This document shows, piece by piece, positions 7,524-14,691 of a stretch of 60,584 nucleotides of DNA. Location of the stretch: assembly GCA_021831595.1 (NCBI GenBank), contig JAKBMK010000015.1:1-60584 (forward strand), written 5' to 3'. A program made the position numbers and the translations under genes. The notes beneath the pieces are model-generated. The model worked only from the letters and a program-made list of their open reading frames with translations. It had not been told where the DNA came from and did no database searches. Position 1 is the stretch's first letter; every line of letters starts with the position of its first letter. Source of the stretch: a bacterium (GTDB taxonomy: Bacteria; Patescibacteriota; Minisyncoccia; Phycocordibacterales; UBA9973).

Positions 7524-8021
7524 TATAATGATATATCAGATGAAAGTTTGATATATAAGGCCACCAAGACTAGGACTAAAAACCTGCCATTACGTAGAAT
7601 GCGAATGAAATAATTCTATGGAACCATTTAAGTATCTTTTTTGAATTGATTTTTCTGGGAAATAGCTTACAAGAAAAACGATATCACGCCCATACGCAAG
7701 CCAGAGTTTAATCTGACCAATAATTTCATTATTAATGTTCTCCCAAACAAAGAATTATATAAACCATATTCTTATCTGGGAGAAAAAAATGAAACGGTCC
7801 GAACTCGGGCTCTTGCATTTTTGTTACCTAAAACATCCAAACATAATAAAAAACGTATTCGTGATTCGATGCTTGGAATTTCTAACATCAAATTACCGTA
7901 TGAGTAAAACGTTACTTGTTACTCGAAAAAACATAATACGTTAACGATAAATACATTATGAGTAATGAATAGGGGCCATTTCTGTCTGAGATTGGTCTTT
8001 TTTAATAGGGCTCCTACATAC

Positions 8022-8108
8022 CCCCTATAGGCCCCCTATATAGCCCCTATATAGCCTATATTGGTTGTCTTTTGGTTACCATTTGGTATACCTTTTGTCA
8101 TACCAAAT
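8022..8108. repeat. CCCCTATA direct repeats and a 9-bp inverted repeat
   Basis: Four degenerate direct copies of CCCCTATA or CCTATA lie at about 8022, 8033, 8043 and 8055, a helical-turn spacing. They are followed by TTGGT-containing repeats and a perfect inverted repeat, ATTTGGTAT (8081-8089) with ATACCAAAT (8100-8108). The block sits about 165 bases before the methyltransferase and could be an operator or an iteron-like site. Confidence 0.45.
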
Positions 8109-8272
8109 AAATTATATTAACGACATTAAATGAGCTATTTCTTTCTTGGTTGTTTCTAGATCACCTAAAGCTCCATGCCAATCAAATGTACGGAAGGACT
8201 CCTTCCACGCGAGCAGAGATTTCTGGTGCAAATGACCGAGCCCCAGTAAAAAGTCCCAGAACCTCTTTATTT

Positions 8273-9424
8273 ATGGGAACTGAAAAAAAGAAGAAGTCTT
8301 CAAACAAAAATCTACACAATGCCAATAAAGCAAAGAAAGATGAGTTCTACACTCAACTTATTGATATTGAAAAAGAATTAAAACATTACAAAGAACAATT
8401 TAAAAATAAAGTTGTTTATTGTAATTGTGATGACCCTTTTGAAAGTAATTTTTTCAAATATTTTGCTTCCAATTTTAAAGCATTAAAATTAAAAAGACTT
8501 ATTGCTACTAGTTATAAACCATCACCGATTGCAAATACACAGTTGGGTTTATTTGGCGATGATAAAACACTAGAGTCAATAAAAGGGAGACCAAAAACAA
8601 ATGCTAATAAACTTATTATCAATGAAGTTGATGATTTGGATGGAGATGGGGCTTTTGATATAAGGGATATTGCAGAGCAATTAAAAAAGAATAAAAATAA
8701 TGAATGGTCACCACTTGAAGGAGATGGAGACTTTAGGAGTCCAGAAAGTATAGAACTTTTGAAGCAGGCTGATATTGTTGTGACAAATCCACCATTTTCA
8801 CTTTTTAGGGAATATATTGCACAACTTATTGAACACAACAAAAAGTTTTTGATTTTAGGTAATATGAATGCAATTACATATAAAGAAGTTTTTAAATTAA
8901 TTAAAGAAAATAAATTATGGTCTGGTTATGGTTTTAATATGTCAATGGTATATAAGACTCCCTATAATAACGACCTTGAGGCCAACAAACAATTTGTTAA
9001 AGGGAAAGGATATAATCCAAATGATGGATACGTCAAAGTTCCAGCAGTCAATTGGTATACAAATCTTGATACAGGTAAGCGACACGAAAACCTGGTTTTT
9101 TATAAAAAATATTCATCAAAAGAATATCCAAAATATGATAATTATGAGGCTATAAATGTTGATAAAGTATCAGATATCCCAATGGATTATGAGGGCGTTA
9201 TTGGTGTACCAATTACTTTTCTTGATAAATATAATCCCGACCAATTTGAAATAATTTGGATAGCAGACAGACAAAATTCTGAAGGATTAAGAATAAAAAC
9301 TTATACAATAGAAGATGCTAAAAATTATAATGACCTTAATAGAGGTCCAGTTGTTAGTATAAATGGTGAATTAAAGGTTGTTTATATGAGAATTTTAATT
9401 AAAAATAAGAAACCACAAAAATAA
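8273..9424 (+). CDS. adenine-specific DNA methyltransferase, M.EcoRI family
   Basis: A type II-like N6-adenine methyltransferase that would protect host DNA at its recognition site. NANKAKKDEFYTQ and KVVYCNCDDPFESNFFKYF near the N-terminus are M.EcoRI-family signatures. TNPPFSLFREY in the middle is the catalytic N-P-P-F motif. Length (383 aa) fits the family. I use the ATG at 8273; the frame opens at 8150, but residues upstream (STRAEISGANDRAPVK) look non-coding and more GC-rich. It heads a tightly spaced four-gene cassette (gaps of 3, 4 and 5 bases) ending in a DUF262-HNH nuclease. No classical EcoRI-type endonuclease is present. Confidence 0.85.
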   Translation: MGTEKKKKSSNKNLHNANKAKKDEFYTQLIDIEKELKHYKEQFKNKVVYCNCDDPFESNFFKYFASNFKALKLKRLIATSYKPSPIANTQLGLFGDDKTLESIKGRPKTNANKLIINEVDDLDGDGAFDIRDIAEQLKKNKNNEWSPLEGDGDFRSPESIELLKQADIVVTNPPFSLFREYIAQLIEHNKKFLILGNMNAITYKEVFKLIKENKLWSGYGFNMSMVYKTPYNNDLEANKQFVKGKGYNPNDGYVKVPAVNWYTNLDTGKRHENLVFYKKYSSKEYPKYDNYEAINVDKVSDIPMDYEGVIGVPITFLDKYNPDQFEIIWIADRQNSEGLRIKTYTIEDAKNYNDLNRGPVVSINGELKVVYMRILIKNKKPQK

Positions 9425-9427
9425 TCT

Positions 9428-9685
9428 ATGGATAATCAAAAAAATTTTTCAGAACATAAAGATGAAATTTTAAAGGCATTAAATGAAAAAATGTCTAAAG
9501 GAGAAATTAAAATACAAGAAAAAGTTACTATTGTAGAGGGCTTTTTTATGCAAAGTTTTCAAGATACATTACAAGGTATTCAACTTGGTGGTCGTACTGT
9601 ACCTTCTATAATGCTTGTAGGCGAAGAAAGTGGACAAATATATTTTTTCGCATTAAAAGCAATTTTACCTAATATTCAAATATAA
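9428..9685 (+). CDS. hypothetical protein in the methyltransferase cassette, 85 aa
   Basis: Begins 3 bases after the methyltransferase stop. It has a charged helical N-terminus, then a compact predicted beta region (KVTIVEGFFMQSF, PSIMLVGEESGQIYFFALK). No family recognised. Placed between a methyltransferase and a membrane protein, it may be a regulator or specificity partner; this is inference from position. Confidence 0.5.
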   Translation: MDNQKNFSEHKDEILKALNEKMSKGEIKIQEKVTIVEGFFMQSFQDTLQGIQLGGRTVPSIMLVGEESGQIYFFALKAILPNIQI

Positions 9686-9689
9686 AATT

Positions 9690-10163
9690 ATGGATGAAGA
9701 AAGTAAAAAATTAGGTCATGTTATAGTTGAAGGAATTAAAACAATTTCTAATCAACAAGTTGAAATAGCCAAAAGCGAAATCTATAAAAAACAAGATGTT
9801 ATTTTTCAGCAGGCAATTATTACCACTGAGAAAAAGGCCGAAGAAATTGCTAAAAATACGATTAAAGAAGAAGTAGCTTCTCTAAAAAAAGATATGTTCG
9901 CTACTTTTGGGGTATTTACTTCTTTTATTGCTTTTATTGTTGGTGAAATAAATATTTTAAAAACAATCGATAGTATTTATGACAAAATTGGTTTTAGTTT
10001 TCTTTTTGTATCTTTTATATTAGGCTTTTTATTTGGGGTAATGTTTTTATTAGACTCAGAAGTTATTAAAGATAAATATAAAAAAATAGGTTGGGTTTTT
10101 TCACTGTTTTTCTTTATTGGCTTAGCTTTTATAATAATCCCTCATTTATTAAATAAAATTTAA
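9690..10163 (+). CDS. coiled-coil membrane protein in the methyltransferase cassette
   Basis: A 157-residue protein. The first ~70 residues are a Lys/Glu-rich coiled coil (IYKKQDVIFQ to KEEVASLKKD). Three hydrophobic helices follow (about 73-90, 101-123 and 133-154), with a short acidic loop. Coiled-coil plus membrane proteins are found as effector or sensor subunits in defence operons, but also in ordinary operons. It is spaced 4 and 5 bases from its neighbours. Confidence 0.55.
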   Translation: MDEESKKLGHVIVEGIKTISNQQVEIAKSEIYKKQDVIFQQAIITTEKKAEEIAKNTIKEEVASLKKDMFATFGVFTSFIAFIVGEINILKTIDSIYDKIGFSFLFVSFILGFLFGVMFLLDSEVIKDKYKKIGWVFSLFFFIGLAFIIIPHLLNKI

Positions 10164-10168
10164 ATAAT

Positions 10169-11287
10169 ATGAAAATAGATTTGCATAAAATAAGAATAAG
10201 AGATGTTGTAAAAGACTACAGAGACAGCGCTGAAGAAGGGGTCTCTGCTTTTAGTGGTAAGTTAGATATTCGTCCTAAATATCAACGAGAATTTGTGTAT
10301 AGTGGAAAACAAAGAGATGAGGTAATTAAAACTGTAAAGAATGGTTTTCCACTCAATGTGATGTATTGGGTTAAAAAAGAAGATGGAAATTTTGAAGTAT
10401 TAGATGGACAACAAAGAACAATCAGTATTGCTCAATTTGTAAATGGAGATTTTTCGATTGAATTTAATGGGAGGATAGCGATGTTTCATAATCTAACTAA
10501 AGAAGAACAAGAGCAAATTCTGAATTATGATCTTATGATTTATCACTGCGAAGGAAATGACAAGGAAAAACTCGATTGGTTTAAAATAATTAATATTGCC
10601 GGTGAAAAACTAACAGATCAAGAATTGAGAAATGCTGTATATACTGGTCCCTGGCTTTCTGATGCAAAATTAAAGTTTAGCAAATCAAATTGTGCAGCTT
10701 ATTTACTTGCAAATGATGGGGGTCAATTAATTACAGGATCACCTATTAGGCAGGAATATTTAGAAACTGCTTTATCTTGGATAAACAACGAAAAAATAGA
10801 AGAGTACATGGCAAAACATCAACATGATAAAAGTGCCGATGAATTATGGAAATATTTTCAAGATGTAATTCACTGGGTACGAAAAACTTTTCCAAATTAT
10901 AGAAAAGAAATGGTGGGTGTAAATTGGGGTGAACTTTATAATGAATTTAAGAATAAAAAGCTTAATTCTGAAAAATTAGAAGAAGAAATTAAAAAATTAA
11001 TGCAAGATGAAGATGTTACAAAAAAATCAGGAATTTATCCTTATGTACTAACTTGTAAAGAAAGATATCTATCTATTCGTGCATTTACACCAAATATGAA
11101 AAGAGAAGCATATGAACGACAAGATGGTATTTGTCCTAACTGCAAAGGTGAAAATAAAAAAAAGAAATGGGAGATTGGAGAAATGGAAGCTGATCACATT
11201 ACTCCATGGCATGAAGGAGGAAAAACTATTGCTGAAAATTGCCAAATGCTTTGCAAAGATTGCAATAGGAGAAAATCAGGGAAATAG
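10169..11287 (+). CDS. DUF262 (ParB/GmrSD-N-like) plus HNH endonuclease
   Basis: A 372-residue two-domain nuclease. The N-terminal DUF262 region contains RPKYQREFVYSGKQRDEVI and the diagnostic LDGQQRT (78-84), the ParB-like nucleotide-handling motif of GmrS-type proteins. The C-terminus (about 324-372) is a zinc-bound HNH domain: CPNC, then EADHITPWHEGG with the catalytic His, a central Asn in IAENCQML, and CKDCNRRK. Proteins of this architecture act as phage restriction nucleases, usually type IV. Here it is the last gene of an operon with an adenine methyltransferase, so a modification-dependent or modification-blocked restriction role is likely but unproven. Confidence 0.8.
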   Translation: MKIDLHKIRIRDVVKDYRDSAEEGVSAFSGKLDIRPKYQREFVYSGKQRDEVIKTVKNGFPLNVMYWVKKEDGNFEVLDGQQRTISIAQFVNGDFSIEFNGRIAMFHNLTKEEQEQILNYDLMIYHCEGNDKEKLDWFKIINIAGEKLTDQELRNAVYTGPWLSDAKLKFSKSNCAAYLLANDGGQLITGSPIRQEYLETALSWINNEKIEEYMAKHQHDKSADELWKYFQDVIHWVRKTFPNYRKEMVGVNWGELYNEFKNKKLNSEKLEEEIKKLMQDEDVTKKSGIYPYVLTCKERYLSIRAFTPNMKREAYERQDGICPNCKGENKKKKWEIGEMEADHITPWHEGGKTIAENCQMLCKDCNRRKSGK

Positions 11288-11389
11288 GATAAACTCAAAC
11301 CGACCGACCCGCGTCCCGATCCCACTTCAAAAGTAACTCAAAAACCCTTACAAGATTTGAGAGGTCAAGGTTCTGAACCTGTATCGGTA

Positions 11390-11431
11390 GCCAAAATAAA
11401 ACCCCCAGAAATGGGGTATTTTGTTTTGGCT
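11390..11431 (+). terminator. terminator after the DUF262-HNH gene
   Basis: A hairpin with outer arms AGCCAAAA/TTTTGGCT and inner CCCC/GGGG arms, the T-rich 3' arm following the G-run. It closes the methyltransferase cassette. Between the HNH stop and this hairpin lies a GC-richer stretch (11288-11380) unlike its surroundings, possibly an insertion boundary. Confidence 0.6.
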
Positions 11432-11461
11432 GGATATTAAAAAAGTAATATAATTAAATTT

Positions 11462-11896
11462 ATGAATCTAATTAATAAATGGCATTCATATCTCGATATG
11501 CCCAAACATGATATAAATTGGCATATTCAAGATGTAAAAGATGAGCTGGAAGAATTAGAAGAAGCTCAAGGTTTTATTCATAAATGGAGTGAGATATCGG
11601 ACGTAGTGTATACGTACACTAGAGCTAAATGGTCTGGGCATCATGAGCTTGATTTTCCATTGAAGAAATCACATTTTTATATTGGTCTCGTTTATATGTT
11701 TCCTAAATATACACTGAGGTGGAGATTCTTTAGAAAAATAGGGAAAAGCTTTGATAGGAATATAAAAATAACAGAAGTTAGAAATCCAAAGAAAATTCAT
11801 AAATTAGAAGATATAGCGGATAAATATAATTTAGATAGAGATATTTTTAAAAAGAGATCAGAAAAATTATTGAAAAGATGGATACTTCTAAAATGA
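11462..11896 (+). CDS. hypothetical protein with a MazG-like motif
   Basis: A 144-residue helical protein. Near the N-terminus DELEELEEA (27-35) and SEISDVV (43-49) reproduce the E-x-x-E...E-x-x-D metal-binding arrangement of MazG-type all-alpha NTP pyrophosphohydrolases (Glu28/Glu31 and Glu44/Asp47). The rest is basic and Trp-rich and does not resemble a standard MazG, so this could be a divergent member or coincidence. TATAAT at 11449-11454 is seven bases before the ATG, suggesting a leaderless mRNA. Confidence 0.5.
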   Translation: MNLINKWHSYLDMPKHDINWHIQDVKDELEELEEAQGFIHKWSEISDVVYTYTRAKWSGHHELDFPLKKSHFYIGLVYMFPKYTLRWRFFRKIGKSFDRNIKITEVRNPKKIHKLEDIADKYNLDRDIFKKRSEKLLKRWILLK

Positions 11897-11922
11897 GGTA
11901 GATCTCGTTCACGGAGCAGATA

Positions 11923-11951
11923 TTGACAAATATGTTATATTATGCTATACT
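11923..11951 (+). promoter_or_regulatory. consensus promoter of twin-stem leader 1
   Basis: TTGACA (11923-11928), 17-base spacer ending in TATGC, and TATACT (11946-11951). Two other genes in this window (15589, 19627) have the same TTGACA-N17 layout with ATGC before the -10. Confidence 0.85.
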
Positions 11952-11983
11952 ACTAAGGTTAGTATAGTTCTTTGATACTTTGA

Positions 11984-12033
11984 TTTTATTGGTCCCCAAA
12001 GGAGATTTAGGTCTTTTTTGGAAACCAATAAAA
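11984..12033 (+). promoter_or_regulatory. 5' leader hairpin 1
   Basis: TTTTATTGGT (11984-11993) and ACCAATAAAA (12024-12033) form a perfect 10-bp stem extended inward by CCAAA/TTTGG. The loop carries AAAGGAGA, a Shine-Dalgarno-like string far from the start codon. The ATG follows at 12042 without a nearby ribosome-binding site. Confidence 0.6.
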
Positions 12034-12041
12034 CCAATAAA

Positions 12042-12557
12042 ATGAAAAAAAGTTTGAGAGCTCTTGAAGCTACAGCTTCAACCTCACTTATGTTATCCAA
12101 GTATTTTCTGGCATTAGGAAGTGTATGGGGTTGGTGGTTATCTATTTTAGGATACACCCTAACTTCATTTTTTAATGTAGCAATAAAGTTAAGAGCGGTA
12201 GCTGGGATAGTTGCTGGTCTTGCAGTTTTATCTGCTTACGGATTATACAAATGGACTTACCACATTTCCGGGTTACAACTTTTTGATTGGATAGTGATAA
12301 TCACAAGTTTTGCATTATCAATTATCTTAATTGTAAGAGAAGTAAAAACGAAAAGGCCATATTGGATATTTCAAACAGTAGCAACAATTGCTTTTGCATT
12401 TGCTTTTATTGCATTAGGGATGAAGATGGAGATTGGTTGGTATGCTTTACTTATAGGGCATATCAATAATACTTATCTTTATTACAAAAAAGAAGCCTAT
12501 ATTATTAGCTTCATGCAAATAGTAAGTATTGTAATTGTCTTAGTAAAGATTTTTTAA
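12042..12557 (+). CDS. multi-pass membrane protein, 171 aa
   Basis: I choose the ATG at 12042 just downstream of the leader stem; the frame is open from 12018. After a short cytosolic segment there are about five hydrophobic helices, with aromatic pairs such as VWGWWLS and IGWYALL. The size and Trp-rich first helix recall small vitamin transporters such as PnuC, but the diagnostic residues are not evident, so I leave it unnamed. It is a single-gene unit with a strong promoter and a terminator. Confidence 0.6.
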   Translation: MKKSLRALEATASTSLMLSKYFLALGSVWGWWLSILGYTLTSFFNVAIKLRAVAGIVAGLAVLSAYGLYKWTYHISGLQLFDWIVIITSFALSIILIVREVKTKRPYWIFQTVATIAFAFAFIALGMKMEIGWYALLIGHINNTYLYYKKEAYIISFMQIVSIVIVLVKIF

Positions 12558-12590
12558 CCCGTAAAGAGAAAACTCTTACGGGTTTTCTCT
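12556..12590 (+). terminator. terminator of the 12042 gene
   Basis: A 12-bp stem (AACCCGTAAGAG-type arms with one bulged base, 12556-12568 and 12573-12584) with an AAAA loop and a T-rich tail, beginning at the stop codon. Confidence 0.85.
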
Positions 12591-12593
12591 TTC

Positions 12594-12622
12594 TTGACTT
12601 TACAAGCAGTAAAATGTAATGT
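12594..12622 (+). promoter_or_regulatory. duplicated promoter, copy 1
   Basis: TTGACT (12594-12599), 17 bases, TAATGT (12617-12622). The stretch from TTGACT through GTGA recurs at 13711-13742 with two mismatches, in front of a different gene. Confidence 0.7.
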
Positions 12623-12659
12623 GATATAAAATTGTTACAAATCTTTTAAAATTTTGGTT

Positions 12660-13046
12660 ATGAAAATTATGATCGTTCAGTCGATTCCGGATGCTCTTTC
12701 TGTTATCGAGAAAAGAATCAAAGAAGTGTTCCCCCTATTAGACAATGTCATTTATGAGGGGAATTTCGAAAAAGCCCTTCAGATTGTCCCAAAGGATGAG
12801 GATGTAGTTGTTATCACAAGCGACATGTTCCACGACGAGAAGGACGAGCTTTTCACAAGGCAGGAAAAAGATGGAAGTAAACTTGCTGAGGAGATTAAAA
12901 AAATAAACCCAAAAGCGAAGGTTTATGTCTTCTCCACCTACTCACCCAGGCCCCATTTTGTAGACGGCTTTTTCCCTAAAACCCAGATGGGGAACAATAC
13001 GGGGGCAGAAATCATTAAAATTTTTCTGGATCTAAATTTGCAGTAA
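12660..13046 (+). CDS. degenerate receiver-domain-like protein
   Basis: A 128-residue alpha/beta protein with the rhythm of a response-regulator receiver: MKIMIVQS as strand 1, VVVITSDM with Asp55 at the phosphoacceptor position, and VDGFFPKTQ with Lys107 at the conserved lysine position. The acidic pair normally found after strand 1 is missing (VQSIPDA), so phosphorylation is doubtful. The ATG at 12660 is preferred over the upstream TTG. Three orphan histidine kinases lie downstream, but no link is shown. Confidence 0.55.
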   Translation: MKIMIVQSIPDALSVIEKRIKEVFPLLDNVIYEGNFEKALQIVPKDEDVVVITSDMFHDEKDELFTRQEKDGSKLAEEIKKINPKAKVYVFSTYSPRPHFVDGFFPKTQMGNNTGAEIIKIFLDLNLQ

Positions 13047-13062
13047 TTATTCAACGGACATT

Positions 13063-13093
13063 ATTCGTGAGGCAACCCCTCACGAATTTTTGT
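13063..13093 (+). terminator. terminator of the 12660 gene
   Basis: A 10-bp stem (ATTCGTGAGG with CCTCACGAAT) followed by TTTTTG. Confidence 0.88.
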
Positions 13094-13127
13094 TTGCGGA
13101 CGTTATTTAGAGTGCTATACTTAATTT

Positions 13128-13664
13128 ATGCAAAAAATAGCAACAAAAGTTTTTATTTGCCTAATCACTGGTCCGGCAGGGTCTGGAAAGTCTTCTGTAT
13201 CAAAAGCATTAGCTAGTAAATTTGAAAGAAGTGCTGTAATAGAAGTGGATACACTTCGTCATATGATAAAGGGCGGTTATGCAAGACCTTGGCCTCATAG
13301 TGAGGAAGTGGATTTACAAGTTTCTCTGAGTGTCAAGAATGCCTGTGATATGGCAAATAATCTACTAGAAAAAGGTTTCAGTGTGTTTATTGACGATGTA
13401 GTTGGGAGAAAGTTACTAGCACAATATTCAGATTCTTTCAAAGACAAAAACTTCAAAGCATTTTTACTTATGCCATCACTGGAAGCCCTGCTTGCACGTT
13501 TTGATAATAGGGGTGATGATAAAGATCTTCGTGTGAGAACCATTGAACTTCATAAAAATTTTTCAGAAAAGAAGAATGAATTAAATTGTCAGATTATTAA
13601 TTCTAGTGATCAAACTCTAGAAGAAACCGTAGATGAGATTTATAAATCGATAGTCTCATCGTAA
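13128..13664 (+). CDS. P-loop kinase-like protein
   Basis: A 178-residue P-loop NTPase of the small-molecule kinase type. GPAGSGKS (15-22) is a clear Walker A; VIEVDTLRHMI follows at the expected distance, and FIDDVV occupies the place of the second strand. The size resembles the AAA_33 or chloramphenicol-phosphotransferase-like group; the substrate is unknown. TATACT (13116-13121) lies six bases before the ATG, so the transcript is probably leaderless. The first nine residues (MQKIATKVF) are repeated exactly at the start of the unrelated gene at 14464. Confidence 0.7.
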   Translation: MQKIATKVFICLITGPAGSGKSSVSKALASKFERSAVIEVDTLRHMIKGGYARPWPHSEEVDLQVSLSVKNACDMANNLLEKGFSVFIDDVVGRKLLAQYSDSFKDKNFKAFLLMPSLEALLARFDNRGDDKDLRVRTIELHKNFSEKKNELNCQIINSSDQTLEETVDEIYKSIVSS

Positions 13665-13676
13665 GCAATATTGAAT

Positions 13677-13708
13677 AAAAACCCCCTCGAAAGAGGGTGT
13701 TTTCTTTT
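13677..13708 (+). terminator. terminator of the kinase-like gene
   Basis: AAAAACCCCCTC and GAGGGTGTTTTC arms around GAAA, with a T-rich tail. Confidence 0.8.
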
Positions 13709-13710
13709 GC

Positions 13711-13739
13711 TTGACTTTACAAGTAGGAAAATGTAATGT
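13711..13739 (+). promoter_or_regulatory. duplicated promoter, copy 2
   Basis: TTGACT (13711-13716), 17 bases, TAATGT (13734-13739); near-identical to the promoter at 12594-12622. Confidence 0.7.
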
Positions 13740-13777
13740 GAAAGAAAATTCATTCACTTAATATAGGAGATTTGAAA

Positions 13778-14356
13778 ATGGAAATAAAACAACCCGTAAC
13801 AGAAACTGACTATTGGGAAGCTATTGAAGGATTAGGTGGCTTTATATGGAGCACTAACCACGGATTATCCCATGGTCGCATCGAAGACCCTGACGGAGAG
13901 ATTTCAAAAGCAATCAAAGAAGCAGGGGAATTATCGGTCCGCTTTCTGAAAGAAATTTCTGAAAAATTCGGAATTATTCCTCCGAATGATTACCCAAAAG
14001 TTGAACAAGGGCAAACTCTTCCTCCTGCCCCAGAGGGTAAAACCTATTACTGGGATTGGTACAAAAAAATGAAGCATGATTGCTATCAGAGGGATTACGA
14101 CGGCATTATATGTTCTGCTTGTCCCTTTAGTGAAGGCGTCGAAAGGATGATAGACCTAGGTGGGGTAATTCCTTGCAGTGTATTCAGAGGCATGATTTAT
14201 CACCTTCGTGCTCCTTATGAATGTGGTATGTTAACCAACTGGAAAAGAGAAGAGCTTTATCAGAAAATTCTGAACAAGTCAGACAATGAGGTTCTTCTGA
14301 AGTTCCAAAACAAAGAAAAAGAGCTCAAAGAAAAGCTCACAAAAGTTCCACAATAA
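13778..14356 (+). CDS. hypothetical protein, 192 aa
   Basis: Soluble protein of unknown function. The ATG at 13778 has AGGAG at 13765-13769, eight bases upstream, the best canonical ribosome-binding site in this part of the window; this is why I prefer it to the TTG at 13772. Notable features are a Cys cluster (CYQRDYDGIICSACPFSEG and a later Cys) that could bind metal, and Trp/Tyr-rich segments (YYWDWYKKM). It is a single-gene unit between the duplicated promoter and its own terminator. Confidence 0.6.
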   Translation: MEIKQPVTETDYWEAIEGLGGFIWSTNHGLSHGRIEDPDGEISKAIKEAGELSVRFLKEISEKFGIIPPNDYPKVEQGQTLPPAPEGKTYYWDWYKKMKHDCYQRDYDGIICSACPFSEGVERMIDLGGVIPCSVFRGMIYHLRAPYECGMLTNWKREELYQKILNKSDNEVLLKFQNKEKELKEKLTKVPQ

Positions 14357-14365
14357 ATGGAATGA

Positions 14366-14403
14366 AAACAGCCCAACGACAGAAATGTTTGTGGGCTGTT
14401 TTT
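14366..14403 (+). terminator. terminator of the 13778 gene
   Basis: AAACAGCCCA and TGGGCTGTTT form a 10-bp stem with a 16-base loop and a T-run. Confidence 0.85.
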
Positions 14404-14463
14404 GCTTATTGGTACTTAATTGGGAGTTTTTTATTGGAAGTGTATTTGTGTTATACTTAACCT

Positions 14464-14673
14464 ATGCAAAAAATAGCAACAAAAGTTTTCATCTATTCAT
14501 CCATACTCTTTGGTCTCATTGGTATTTCAATGATTTTGGTTGGAGGACCAGATGGAAATAGTCATGTATTTCTAATACAAAAATTACGCCAATTTTTATT
14601 GGCAACTGTCTGTGTAATTCTTCCTTCGTTTGCTCTAAGTATTGCTGGTAAGTATCTAAATGACAAATCTTAA
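14464..14673 (+). CDS. small two-helix membrane protein, 69 aa
   Basis: Begins with MQKIATKVF, identical to the start of the P-loop kinase at 13128, then diverges into two hydrophobic helices (about 10-27 and 41-62) joined by a polar loop. TATACT at 14452-14457 is six bases before the ATG, as in the kinase, so promoter and start were copied together. Function unknown. Confidence 0.55.
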   Translation: MQKIATKVFIYSSILFGLIGISMILVGGPDGNSHVFLIQKLRQFLLATVCVILPSFALSIAGKYLNDKS

Positions 14674-14691
14674 CCATGTTACAATAGTAGT

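Noticed and set aside
7735-7944. 69-codon open frame in the gene-free region
   Set aside because: Its composition is not protein-like (clusters of Arg, Leu and Cys without pattern), it overlaps an inverted repeat, and no promoter, ribosome-binding site or partner gene supports it.
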